From Gemmatimonadaceae bacterium (GTDB lineage Bacteria; Gemmatimonadota; Gemmatimonadetes; Gemmatimonadales; Gemmatimonadaceae), in NCBI GenBank assembly GCA_036003045.1, contig DASYSS010000052.1, positions 1-64,000 on the forward strand: DNA of 64,000 nt, read 5' to 3'. The notes under the pieces are model-generated. The model did no database searches and was not told where the DNA came from. It saw only the letters and a list, made by a program, of their open reading frames with translations. Position numbers and translations under genes: made by a program. Of this stretch, positions 1 to 8,518 are shown piece after piece (the first letter of the stretch is position 1; the number at the start of each line of letters is the position of its first letter).

Positions 1-2
1 CC

Positions 3-2261
3 CCCGGCAGCGGCACGTTCTCGGCCGCCGCCGAGCTTGGACCGCGGTCCTATACGACGCGTCCGGATTCGCTGTCGCTCGGCAAGTTTCAGGAATATCG
101 CGATCTCAAGGGAAACGACAGGTCGTCGGTGCTTCTCGAGCAGCTGTTTGTGAAATACTCGCCGGCGGACAGCTTCGCCGTCTACTCGCTCAGCGCACGC
201 AAGCTGTTCGACCGCGATCAGAGTGCGTGGTTGCTGGCGAAGAAGCCCGGCGACTACGACTTCCAGTTGCGGTGGGATCGGATCCCGCACACGTATTCGA
301 CCACGGCCCGGTCCCCCGGGAATGAGCTCGGCACGCCCGGCTTCAACACATTGCCGGCGGTCCGGCCGGACTCCAACGCCTGGCGCAACGCGCCGTACAT
401 CGGACCGATCCGCAATCAGGTGGATCCAATCAAGGCCTCGCTCGCGCTGACGCCAAACAAGTACCTCGATTTCAAGGCGGACTTCACGCACATCTCGAAG
501 AACGGCGGCCTGCCGCGGTCGATCTCGTTCTCCGGATCGAGCGGTCCGCAGCGCGAGTACGTCTCACCGATCGACCAGCAGATCAACGACGCCCGCATCT
601 CGCAGGCCTTCACGTCCGGCGACCGTTCGCCCGACGGTCCGCTGTCCTTCATCAAGAGCTATCAGGTCAACGCGTCCTACGCCTACTCGCGATTCGACAA
701 CGCGATTCGCTCGACGATGGTCGACAACCCGCAGATCAGCGTGAATTCGTTCGCCAACGGCACGGCAACGGCGCGCGTGTCGCTCGAACCGAGCAACTTC
801 GCGCAGACGGCCAGCGCCAATGGGTCGATGTTGCTGCCCCTCCGGACATACGTCATGGGCGCCGTCACCACTTCGTGGGCGCGGCAGAACGACCGCTTCT
901 TCCCGCAGACGTCGAACGACTCGCTCGCCCGCGACCCGAATTACAATTTGGTCGGCAGCTACAGCCGGCCGAGCCTCGACGGACGCATGCGCACGTCGAC
1001 CTACACGATGTCGGCGACGACGCACCCGATCAGCGGGCTGACGCTCGTGGCGCGATACCGCTCGTTCGACCTCGGCAATCAGACGCCGGCGTTCTCCATT
1101 CCGGCCATGATCGTGAGCGACCGCACCGTCACCCTCGCCGATTCGGAGCGGTTCGAGCCGCACCCGTTCACGAAGGCGAACACCAATCTGAGCTCGACGT
1201 ATCTCGTCGTGCCGGGGTTGGCCCTGTCCGCCGGATTCGGCCTGGAAACGTGGGAGCGCGACACTGCCGTGCGGAACATCGCGAAGACCACGGAGCGCAT
1301 GCCGCGCGCGAGCATCGACTTCACGTCCTTCGATTGGTTCAGCCTTCGGGCGAGCTATCTCTACGGATCGCGACGGGGCAACACGCCGTACACGGAGTCG
1401 ATCACCGAAATCACCGGCTTCCGCCGCTTCGACGAGGCCGATCGCAATCGAACACGAGTCTCCGTGTCCGGCACCGTGAATCCGATCGATGCCGTCACGA
1501 TCGGGCTCATGATCGAGGCGGGAACCGACAAATTCCCGAACTCACTCTACGGCGTGCAGCGCGACAACAGCCTGGCCAAGGGGTTGGACATCGATTTCAG
1601 CCCGTGGAGCTGGTTCAGCGCGAGCGCCGGCTGGCTACGCGAGGACGTAAAGGACAGCGCCAACTACCGGTATCGCACCGGCGCGGTCGGCTCGGCGACC
1701 TACGACAACGCGAGCTACCGGTGGATGAACACGAACAAGGACAAGAACATCACCGTGTACGCGAACGCCACCGCGACGCTCGTTCCCGACAAGCTCGAGC
1801 TGCTCGGCAGCTTTTCGCTGATCGACTCGCACTGGCAGATGTTCAACAGGAACCCGGTTCAGCCGACCGGGGGGACGGCCGCGCAAAATCTGGCCGCGAT
1901 AGCGCAGGACTGGCCCGAGGTAAGCCAACAGTTGCAGCCACTCTCGCTCGGCCTCCGGTTCCGATACTCGCAGGATTGGGCCGTGACGTTCCGCGTTCAG
2001 GCCGAGCGCTACAAACAAGACGACTTCCGCACCCTCGCGCCGGAGTTCACGACGACTGGCTTGAGCAACGGCGTGCCGCTGGCGGTGCCGTGGGGACCGG
2101 GGGACCTCCCGGGCACGATCGGCCAAGTCGCCGGCTCCGCGAACGGCCAGTACCACTTTCTCGGCAACAACTATCACCCGTACACGGCGAGCCTGGTGAC
2201 TCTGCTCATCAGCTATCACCCGTCGCTGATGCCGTTCGTGAAGCCGAGATCGACCTTCTGA
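3..2261 (+). CDS. MtrB/PioB-family outer-membrane beta-barrel, 5' truncated by the window
   Basis: The reading frame is open from base 3, so the true start lies upstream. The first visible residues include the stretch GKFQEYRDL, which resembles the early N-terminal segment of MtrB/PioB barrels. The rest (about 750 residues) is a long series of alternating aromatic/polar strands, ending with NNYHPYTASLVTLLISYHPS, typical of this family's C-terminus. Family members form a large barrel that sheaths a periplasmic multihaem cytochrome and passes electrons across the outer membrane (metal reduction or iron oxidation). The cytochrome partner would be expected just upstream, outside the window. Seen: frame, barrel-like pattern, end motif. 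Inferred: electron-conduit role. Confidence 0.8.
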   Translation, partial: PGSGTFSAAAELGPRSYTTRPDSLSLGKFQEYRDLKGNDRSSVLLEQLFVKYSPADSFAVYSLSARKLFDRDQSAWLLAKKPGDYDFQLRWDRIPHTYSTTARSPGNELGTPGFNTLPAVRPDSNAWRNAPYIGPIRNQVDPIKASLALTPNKYLDFKADFTHISKNGGLPRSISFSGSSGPQREYVSPIDQQINDARISQAFTSGDRSPDGPLSFIKSYQVNASYAYSRFDNAIRSTMVDNPQISVNSFANGTATARVSLEPSNFAQTASANGSMLLPLRTYVMGAVTTSWARQNDRFFPQTSNDSLARDPNYNLVGSYSRPSLDGRMRTSTYTMSATTHPISGLTLVARYRSFDLGNQTPAFSIPAMIVSDRTVTLADSERFEPHPFTKANTNLSSTYLVVPGLALSAGFGLETWERDTAVRNIAKTTERMPRASIDFTSFDWFSLRASYLYGSRRGNTPYTESITEITGFRRFDEADRNRTRVSVSGTVNPIDAVTIGLMIEAGTDKFPNSLYGVQRDNSLAKGLDIDFSPWSWFSASAGWLREDVKDSANYRYRTGAVGSATYDNASYRWMNTNKDKNITVYANATATLVPDKLELLGSFSLIDSHWQMFNRNPVQPTGGTAAQNLAAIAQDWPEVSQQLQPLSLGLRFRYSQDWAVTFRVQAERYKQDDFRTLAPEFTTTGLSNGVPLAVPWGPGDLPGTIGQVAGSANGQYHFLGNNYHPYTASLVTLLISYHPSLMPFVKPRSTF

Positions 2262-2369
2262 TCGAGACGCCGCCATCGGCGCGTCAGCCTTTCCCGGACT
2301 GCCGACGCTGAAGCAATCACAGCTTCACGTGCGCGCTGGAACTCGCCGCGTCGGTCGCGGATTACCCGA

Positions 2370-2397
2370 TTGACGTCACGGTCCGCGGAAACATACT
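2370..2397 (+). promoter_or_regulatory. Possible sigma70-type promoter for the lipoprotein at 2487
   Basis: TTGACG at 2370-2375 and CATACT at 2392-2397 are spaced by 16 bases, about 90 bases before the ATG. The -35 overlaps the palindrome TGACGTCA. The match is partial and the GC-rich background makes chance hits likely. Confidence 0.28.
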
Positions 2398-2486
2398 GGC
2401 ATCGTGCGCGGTTGTTGCCCCGTCCCAGTCATCGAGCGCGAGCAACAATCGGCCTTTCTTCATCGCTCGACGAGAGGGATTCAGTC

Positions 2487-2966
2487 ATGCGCAAATCGTC
2501 ACGAACCGCGCCCTTCATCGTGCTGTCGGCGGTTTTCTTCGTCGTCGCTTGCGGCGGCAGCAACGATGCGACCACTCCCACCGGCCCCGTCACGCAGCCC
2601 AGCAGCGTCGCCTCCGCCATCACGGCCGGCACGTGGGCCGTTGGCACGCTGACCCAGAACACCGAAGACAAGGCCAATCAGTTCTCAGGCTATACGTTCA
2701 CCTTCTCCCGCACGGGCGACGCCGAGGCGGGCTCCGTCACCGCGACCAAGGGGGGGAACACCATCACCGGCACCTGGAGCCACGCCGCCGCCGTCACGTA
2801 CTACGGAAGCACCTCCACTGAATCGATGGTGCTGAGCCTCGGCGCGTCATCGCCGTTCGCCATGTTGACGAAAACCTGGAACGTGGTGTCGAACACGACC
2901 AGCACGCTCACCCTCGTGAGTCCGGAGGTGGCGGAGAACATGCACCTCGTGTTCATCAAGCAGTAG
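2487..2966 (+). CDS. Small secreted lipoprotein of unknown function
   Basis: 159 residues. The start is ATG 2487, preceded by GAGAGGG at 2472-2478; the frame is open further upstream but without a better start. The N-terminus is basic, then hydrophobic, then VVAC-GGS, a good lipobox, so the mature protein should be lipid-anchored at Cys20 or so. The remaining 130 residues are Thr/Ser rich and strand-like (GYTFTFSRTGDAEAGSV, TITGTWSHAAAV), suggesting a small lipocalin-like or beta-sandwich fold. It converges on the GH3 gene with only six bases between stops. No family recognised. Confidence 0.75.
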   Translation: MRKSSRTAPFIVLSAVFFVVACGGSNDATTPTGPVTQPSSVASAITAGTWAVGTLTQNTEDKANQFSGYTFTFSRTGDAEAGSVTATKGGNTITGTWSHAAAVTYYGSTSTESMVLSLGASSPFAMLTKTWNVVSNTTSTLTLVSPEVAENMHLVFIKQ

Positions 2967-2972
2967 TCGCCG

Positions 2973-5648
2973 TCAGCGCACGACCAGGTCGCCTCTGAGT
3001 CGGATGTCGCGCGACGACGCACCGATCAGAACGCGGAATGTGCCCGGCTCGACCAGCCAGTGGAGATCGCGGTCGAGCATCTGTAGCTGCTCGCGGCCCA
3101 CGGTGAACGCGATGTCCTGCCCTGCACCCGGAGCGAGGTGCAAGCGTCGGAAACCGCCGAGCTGCATGACCGGACGAGCGACCGAGGCGAGCAGGTCGCG
3201 GACGTAGAGCTGCACGACCTCGTCGCCGGCGCGTGTGCCTGTGTTCTTGACGCGGCACCGGACGATCGTCGAACCGTTGGCCGCGATCTCGGGCGATTCG
3301 ATCGAGAGGTTGGAGTACTCGAACGTCGTGTAGCTCAATCCGTAGCCGAAGGGAAAGAGCGGTTGTCCGGTGAGATCGAGATAGTCGTCGCCGCGGCCGG
3401 TCGGCTTGTGGTTGTAGTAGAGAGGCAGTTGCCCCTCGAACATCGGCCACGTCGTCGGCAGACGGCCGGCCGGGTTGTAGTTGCCGAACAGCACGTCGGC
3501 GACGGCGCGGCCGCCGAACTCGCCGGAATACCACGCGTCGACCACCGCCGGTACGCGGTCGAGCCAGCGGCTCATCGTGATCGCGCCACCACCGACGAGG
3601 ACGACGATCGTCGGCCGGCCGGTCGAGGCGACTCGCTCGATGAGCTGTTCTTGATGACCGGGCAGCGAAAGCAGCGCGCGATCGCGGAATTCTCCCTCTT
3701 CGATTCCCGCGACCACCACCGCCACTTGCGACCGGCGGGCGACCAAAACGGCTGAATCGATCTTCCCGCGCCAGTCGTCCACGACCCCGGCATCCCACAC
3801 GAGCTTCACCCGCGCGTTGCCGGTGCTCTCGAAATACTCGAGCCGGATGTCGTGCGAGCTCCCCGGCGCGAGCTTCACGCTCGCCAATCGCGATCCGTAC
3901 GAACGCTTCTCCCAGTCGTCGATCAGCAGCTTGCCGTCGAGATAGAGACGGTAGCCGTCGTTCGCCTCCACACCGATGCGTCGTACGCCGCCCGTGGGAA
4001 CGGTGATGCGCCCAGTCCAGCGCACCGAATACCAATCGAACGGAATGCCGCGCCCGGGCGAATTGAGCGTCCACCCGAAATCGACCCGCGCGTCGGTCCG
4101 AGCGAGTCGCGGGCGTCCGTCGAGATGATTGTTGTCGAAGTACTCGCCGTACAGTCCGCGTGCGGCGCGACCGCTGTCGGTGGACGACAATGCCTCGGGC
4201 GGCACGACGACGTACTCACGCGCAAATCGCCCGGGCCCCGGTGCGTAGCGCACGACACCGTCGGGAATGCGCTCTCGGAGTGCCGCCGTGATCCCGTCGA
4301 GGATCGAGATCTTGGCGTTCCCCGGACCGCTGTACCCGCCGAGCCGCGCCTCGACCGCGTCCGTGCCGATCACGGCGATCGATCGAATCGACTTCGCGAG
4401 CGGAAGCGAGCCGCCGTCGTTCTTCAACAGCACGATCGATGCATGCGCCGCGTCGAGGGCGAGGGCGCGATGGGCCGCGCTGCCGTTCACGAGCTTCGCG
4501 CTGTCCGCGTCGACGTACGGATGCTCGAACAGGCCGAGCTCGAACTTCGCGCGCAGCACGCGCGCCACCGCGGTGTCGATCACCGAGTCGGGGATGAGCC
4601 CGCGCTTGAACGCGTCGAGGTACGGCCGGTGCTGGGGCCACGAGCTCTGGAAGATCACGTCGAGCCCAGCGTTCAGCGCGTCGCTCGTCGCGGTGGCGGT
4701 GCTCGCCTCGGTGTGGTGCAACACCGTCGCGCCGCCCGTCGCCGCGGCATCCGAGATGACGAACCCTTGAAAGCCCCAATCGCGGCGCAGCTTGTCCGTC
4801 AGCAGCCCGCGATTCTGCGTCGCCGGCGATCCGTTCACCGAGTTGTACGCGCTCATCACCGACCGCGCGTGTCCCTCGAGAATCGCGGCGCGAAAAGGCG
4901 GGTAATACATCTCGTCGAGCAGCCGCGCGTCCAAGTCGATCGGGTAGCTGTCGCGTCCGCCGTCGCCGAAGTTCGCCACGAAGTGCTTGGGCGTCGCGAC
5001 GACACCGGCCTTCTCGAACGCGCTCACGAACGACACGGCCATCCGCGAAGAGAGCAGGGGATCCTCGCCGTACGTCTCCTCGACGCGCCCCCATCGCGGA
5101 TCGTTTCCGATGTTCACGACCGGCGACAGCACCTGCCGGATTCCTCTGCTCCGCGTTTCGTCGGCGATCGCCGCCGCGACGCGCGACATGAGCGAGGTGT
5201 CCCACGTCGCCGCCATTCCGATCGCAGCCGGAAAGGCCGTGGCGCCGGGGCGCACGAGTCCGTGCACCGCTTCCTCGAACGGGATGATCGGAATGCCGAG
5301 CCGAGTCCGCTCGACGAAGTAGCGCTGGATGTCGTTGATGCGCTTGGCGTGGGCGCGGGCGGGGTCGGTCGTGTCGCGCGCCGGCGAGATCTGGAGACCG
5401 AACACGCCGCGCGAGTAGTCGTTGGCGGGATCGTCGAGGTCGCCGGGAATCATGAACAGCTGCCAGAACTTTTCCTCGAGCGTCATCCGCCCGAGCAGAT
5501 CGCGCACCCGTTCGGCGACCGGCCTCGACGGGTCGCGATAGGACGCTCCTTCAGTCGATTGCGCAAAGGCCGCGCTCGCCGTCGCGAGCAGCGCAAACGC
5601 GATTGGACCGACTAACTTACGAGATATATGGGTGCCCAACGCGCCCAT
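2973..5648 (-). CDS. Secreted glycoside hydrolase family 3 (beta-glucosidase type) with PA14 domain
   Basis: 891 residues from ATG 5648. The frame is open to 5801, but only this start (or ATG 5657) puts a signal peptide (KLVGPIAFALLATASAAFA-Q) at the N-terminus. The order is signal, GH3 N-terminal barrel (RMTLEEKFWQL; PKHFVANFG with the conserved KH; VMSAYNSVNG; FVISDAAA, where the Asp is the expected nucleophile), GH3 C-terminal domain (SIVLLKNDGGSLPL), a PA14 insertion (GLYGEYFDN..., YRLYLDGKLLIDDW) and a fibronectin-like tail (VRCRVKNTGTRAGDEVVQLY). It should hydrolyse beta-linked oligosaccharides in periplasm or outside. The PA14 insertion resembles that of BglX/KmBglI-type enzymes and may shape substrate choice. 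The exact substrate cannot be told. Confidence 0.93.
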   Translation of the reverse strand: MGALGTHISRKLVGPIAFALLATASAAFAQSTEGASYRDPSRPVAERVRDLLGRMTLEEKFWQLFMIPGDLDDPANDYSRGVFGLQISPARDTTDPARAHAKRINDIQRYFVERTRLGIPIIPFEEAVHGLVRPGATAFPAAIGMAATWDTSLMSRVAAAIADETRSRGIRQVLSPVVNIGNDPRWGRVEETYGEDPLLSSRMAVSFVSAFEKAGVVATPKHFVANFGDGGRDSYPIDLDARLLDEMYYPPFRAAILEGHARSVMSAYNSVNGSPATQNRGLLTDKLRRDWGFQGFVISDAAATGGATVLHHTEASTATATSDALNAGLDVIFQSSWPQHRPYLDAFKRGLIPDSVIDTAVARVLRAKFELGLFEHPYVDADSAKLVNGSAAHRALALDAAHASIVLLKNDGGSLPLAKSIRSIAVIGTDAVEARLGGYSGPGNAKISILDGITAALRERIPDGVVRYAPGPGRFAREYVVVPPEALSSTDSGRAARGLYGEYFDNNHLDGRPRLARTDARVDFGWTLNSPGRGIPFDWYSVRWTGRITVPTGGVRRIGVEANDGYRLYLDGKLLIDDWEKRSYGSRLASVKLAPGSSHDIRLEYFESTGNARVKLVWDAGVVDDWRGKIDSAVLVARRSQVAVVVAGIEEGEFRDRALLSLPGHQEQLIERVASTGRPTIVVLVGGGAITMSRWLDRVPAVVDAWYSGEFGGRAVADVLFGNYNPAGRLPTTWPMFEGQLPLYYNHKPTGRGDDYLDLTGQPLFPFGYGLSYTTFEYSNLSIESPEIAANGSTIVRCRVKNTGTRAGDEVVQLYVRDLLASVARPVMQLGGFRRLHLAPGAGQDIAFTVGREQLQMLDRDLHWLVEPGTFRVLIGASSRDIRLRGDLVVR

Positions 5649-5673
5649 TGGCCACATCCATAAGGAGTCGCTT

Positions 5674-5964
5674 GTGACACTCGGCGTGGGACTGCTCCCG
5701 ATCGTCCCGATTCTTCTCCTCCCCTTCATCCTCATCATCTTCGTCATCGTCTTTCCACTCTGGATCGTCGCGCTCGGCGTCGTGGGACTGATCCTGCTCA
5801 TCGTCGTCGGCGCGGACAGCGTCGCGCGCGCGATGAACGTTCACTCACTCGAGCCCGCAGCGCGAGGAATGCGCGTCGCTTTCCGGTGGGTGCTCACTTT
5901 CGGGGGCCTTGCCCGATCGCAGGCTGAACGCGAAGCCGAAGCGGCTCCGATCACTCATCGTTGA
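5674..5964 (+). CDS. Small two-helix membrane protein, unknown function
   Basis: 96 residues if translation begins at GTG 5674, chosen because AAGGAG at 5662-5667 sits six bases before it. An upstream in-frame GTG at 5632 would overlap the divergent GH3 start. A very hydrophobic stretch (LLPIVPILLLPFILIIFVIV then PLWIVALGVVGLILLIVVG) makes two close transmembrane helices, followed by a charged cytoplasmic-like tail. No domain recognised. It is divergent from GH3 with only about 25 bases between start codons, so their control regions must overlap the genes. Confidence 0.62.
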   Translation: MTLGVGLLPIVPILLLPFILIIFVIVFPLWIVALGVVGLILLIVVGADSVARAMNVHSLEPAARGMRVAFRWVLTFGGLARSQAEREAEAAPITHR

Positions 5965-6036
5965 GCACCAACGGTCGCGTGTGTCATGGCCCGACCTGGC
6001 GCTCGAGTCTCAATCGCCAAGCGTGCATCAACAATT

Positions 6037-6072
6037 TTGAAACTGACACGAACGGATGAAACTGAAAACGAA
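6037..6072 (-). repeat. Copy C of an intergenic TTCAGTT-pair element
   Basis: Reading the minus strand, TTCAGTT (6066-6060) is followed 19 bases later by GTCAGTT (6047-6041), each within a short T-rich context (TTTTCAGTTTC ... CAGTTTC) with CCGTT between. It sits about 15 bases beyond the stop of the DUF5916 gene in the convergent gap. It resembles two closer relatives at 12170 and 16294. Confidence 0.4.
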
Positions 6073-6083
6073 GACGACAAGAA

Positions 6084-8438
6084 TCAGAACGCCGGGAGTC
6101 TGAACACGTAGCTCGCCTTCACGAAGAAGGCGTCGTCGGTTCGACGGAGTGTCCGGAACGCGAGGGGGTCGGTCTCCGAGAGATCCCCGCCGTATCCGAC
6201 GAAGAAGACTGTGCCTGGGCTCGGGCGGTATGAGACGAGCCAGTCGGTGCGAAGAGTGTTGGTCGCCGACGCCGTCGAGGGTGTGAAACCGGTCGAGCCG
6301 CTCAGGAGAAGTATTTCACCGGTTCTCGGATCCACCAACGCGCCGCGTTTCGTCGCCGTGTACTGTGACACGACGCGCACGAAGAGCGGACGCGCGACCT
6401 GGTACTCGACCTTCATGCGAGGGATGCGCGTGTACGCGCTGCGCACGCCGTCGCTGCGGCGCGTGAACGCGCTGCCCGTGTACGTCAGTGCGGCGCGGAT
6501 GCGGCCGTTGGGGCGGAGGTCGAGCTCTCCGTTGACATCCGTCCGTCTGACGCGCGACGTCTCCAAAAAATCGACGTCGTTGCCGAGCGTCGTGCCCACC
6601 GACGCGGCCCACGTGCGGTACTGCGGGGTGGCGATGCTCAAACCGTTCACCACCGTCTCGATGCGATCCGACGGAGCGAATGGCGTCGGTGCGCCGCCGG
6701 ACGTCGTCGCGGGCACGTACAAGCCGGCGTACCGTGTCGGATCGAAGGCGTAGCTCGAGAGCTTCGGCGTCAGGTTGACGTTCCAGCCGCCGCGCAGCGT
6801 CCAGCTCATCATCGGAGTGAAGTGATCTTCGAGAAGACGCCTGCCACGGAAGAAATCGTCGTAGCTCCAGAGCGCGTTCTCCATCAGGAACACGTTGAAC
6901 CGTTCGATCAGCGCGCCCGGCTTGCCGTACAGCGTGATCCGGTTCGCGGCGTTCGGCTGCACGAATCCGGTGCGCGGCACGAACCCGTTGTCCGCCCTGA
7001 ACTCGGGGCTGATGCCGAGGACGTTGTAGTGAAAGCCCCAGCTGCGCCCTGTCGCGTCGAGCACCGCTTCCCACATCGGCCCCGACGTCGCGACGCCGTT
7101 CTCGCGCGTGACGCTCTCGACGGCCTGAAACTGCGCGAAGTAGATCTTGTCGAAGACGATGTGCGTGTCGCCGCCGAACGCTCTGTTCTCCATGCCGCGC
7201 GAAACGCGGTCGCTGTAGAGCAATCCGGCGAATGACTGGTCGCCGATGTCCTGACGCAGGCGCACGACGTCGACGAGCGGGTGTTCGCCTGGAGCACCAC
7301 CCCCTGACTCATCGACTGCCGACAACACCGCGACATCCGCGCGATCGAGCTTTCCCGTCAACTTCACCGCCGCGTCGGGCCGCACGATCGTGCGTGTGTA
7401 GACGAGCGTGTTGGGCACGTTGAACCGATCGGCGCCCTCGACGAAGAACGGACGCTTTTCCGGATAGAACAGCGCGAACCGTTGATCGGCCGCGATCTGC
7501 GTGGCGTCCGCCTCGACCTGCGAGAAGTCGGGGCGCGCGGTTCCGTTCAAAACGAAGTTGCTGCCCAGCGTCCACCGAATGTTGCCGCCGAGTCTCGGCG
7601 CCGGCGCGTAGCGCCAGGTGTCCATCGACGGCGAGCAGCAGGGCGTGCCGTTCACGGTGTTCGTCGCCTCGGGATTCACCTCGACGACCTGCCCGTGCCG
7701 CATTCCCGAGAGATCCGTCAGATATCCGGCCTGTCCGATGAAGGACGCCGACGCGCGCTTCGCCGGCGTCCACGTTTCCTCGTAGCCGTTGTGCTGAACG
7801 TGTCGGTCGATCTGCAGTCCCCACCGCTGCGGCGAACCGAGCGGATAGCGCAGGCTGTTGAACGGAATTCGAATCTCGACTTCGTATCCGCCCTCCGTGA
7901 CGCGCCCGCGCGACTGCCACAGGAAGTCCGCGCTCAGATCGTTCTGCCCCGGCGCGACGTTCGAGCCCGGGATGAATCCGCCCGATTCGTTCTTCGTCCC
8001 GTCGGCCTGAACGCCGAGCGGGTTGACGATGAACACGAACGCGCGATTGCGCTCGTCGAACGTGTCGAGATGGATCTCGACGTTGTCGTCGGTCGAGACG
8101 CGGTCGCGGTCGGCGAGCGTCGCGATCACGTTGCCGTGCGGCTCGAACGCGCGAATGCCGAAATAGATCGCGTCCGCCGAATACCACACGAGGACTTCGG
8201 TCGAATCAGGCGCGGGGCGCGAATCGACGGGGGAGTATTCCGAGAATCCCGTCAATAGAGCGGCACGCCGCCAGATTGGTTCGTCGAGCCGGCCGTCGAT
8301 CGTCACCGCGGCTTCGCGCTCGTCCATCTTCGGCGGCGGGACAGAGATGTCGCCCGCGCGGCCATTGTGAACGCCGGGCGGGGCTGGGGCGGGAACGGCG
8401 CCGGCGAGCTGCATCGCCGCCAGGAGGGGAAAAAGCAT
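6084..8438 (-). CDS. CBM9-like/DUF5916 outer-membrane beta-barrel protein
   Basis: 784 residues from ATG 8438. After a short signal segment (LFPLLAAMQLAGAVPA) comes a carbohydrate-binding family 9-like domain at about residues 40-220 (TIDGRLDEPIWRRA, SADAIYFGIRAFEP, STDDNVEIHLDTF). The remainder is a DUF5916 barrel region with many amphipathic strands (LGGNIRWTLGSNFVLNGTA, YPEKRPFFVEGADRF, a highly conserved DUF5916 segment) and an aromatic C-terminus (VFRLPAF), as expected of Bam-inserted proteins. Such proteins are abundant in Gemmatimonadota, Acidobacteriota and Bacteroidota; their ligand is not established. It converges on the small membrane gene and is divergent from the VPS10 gene (80 bases between starts). 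Confidence 0.88.
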   Translation of the reverse strand: MLFPLLAAMQLAGAVPAPAPPGVHNGRAGDISVPPPKMDEREAAVTIDGRLDEPIWRRAALLTGFSEYSPVDSRPAPDSTEVLVWYSADAIYFGIRAFEPHGNVIATLADRDRVSTDDNVEIHLDTFDERNRAFVFIVNPLGVQADGTKNESGGFIPGSNVAPGQNDLSADFLWQSRGRVTEGGYEVEIRIPFNSLRYPLGSPQRWGLQIDRHVQHNGYEETWTPAKRASASFIGQAGYLTDLSGMRHGQVVEVNPEATNTVNGTPCCSPSMDTWRYAPAPRLGGNIRWTLGSNFVLNGTARPDFSQVEADATQIAADQRFALFYPEKRPFFVEGADRFNVPNTLVYTRTIVRPDAAVKLTGKLDRADVAVLSAVDESGGGAPGEHPLVDVVRLRQDIGDQSFAGLLYSDRVSRGMENRAFGGDTHIVFDKIYFAQFQAVESVTRENGVATSGPMWEAVLDATGRSWGFHYNVLGISPEFRADNGFVPRTGFVQPNAANRITLYGKPGALIERFNVFLMENALWSYDDFFRGRRLLEDHFTPMMSWTLRGGWNVNLTPKLSSYAFDPTRYAGLYVPATTSGGAPTPFAPSDRIETVVNGLSIATPQYRTWAASVGTTLGNDVDFLETSRVRRTDVNGELDLRPNGRIRAALTYTGSAFTRRSDGVRSAYTRIPRMKVEYQVARPLFVRVVSQYTATKRGALVDPRTGEILLLSGSTGFTPSTASATNTLRTDWLVSYRPSPGTVFFVGYGGDLSETDPLAFRTLRRTDDAFFVKASYVFRLPAF

Positions 8439-8518
8439 CAGCCAAACCTAGGCGAGAACCCTCCCGCCCGCTCGGCGCATCGCCGATATTGGATCCACTT
8501 TCCATGGAGTCATGCGCG

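Noticed and set aside
3852-5615. Open frame of 587 codons on the plus strand inside the GH3 gene
   Set aside because: Arg/Asp/His-rich mirror of the real gene in GC-rich DNA; no domain, and the minus-strand GH3 motifs are unambiguous.
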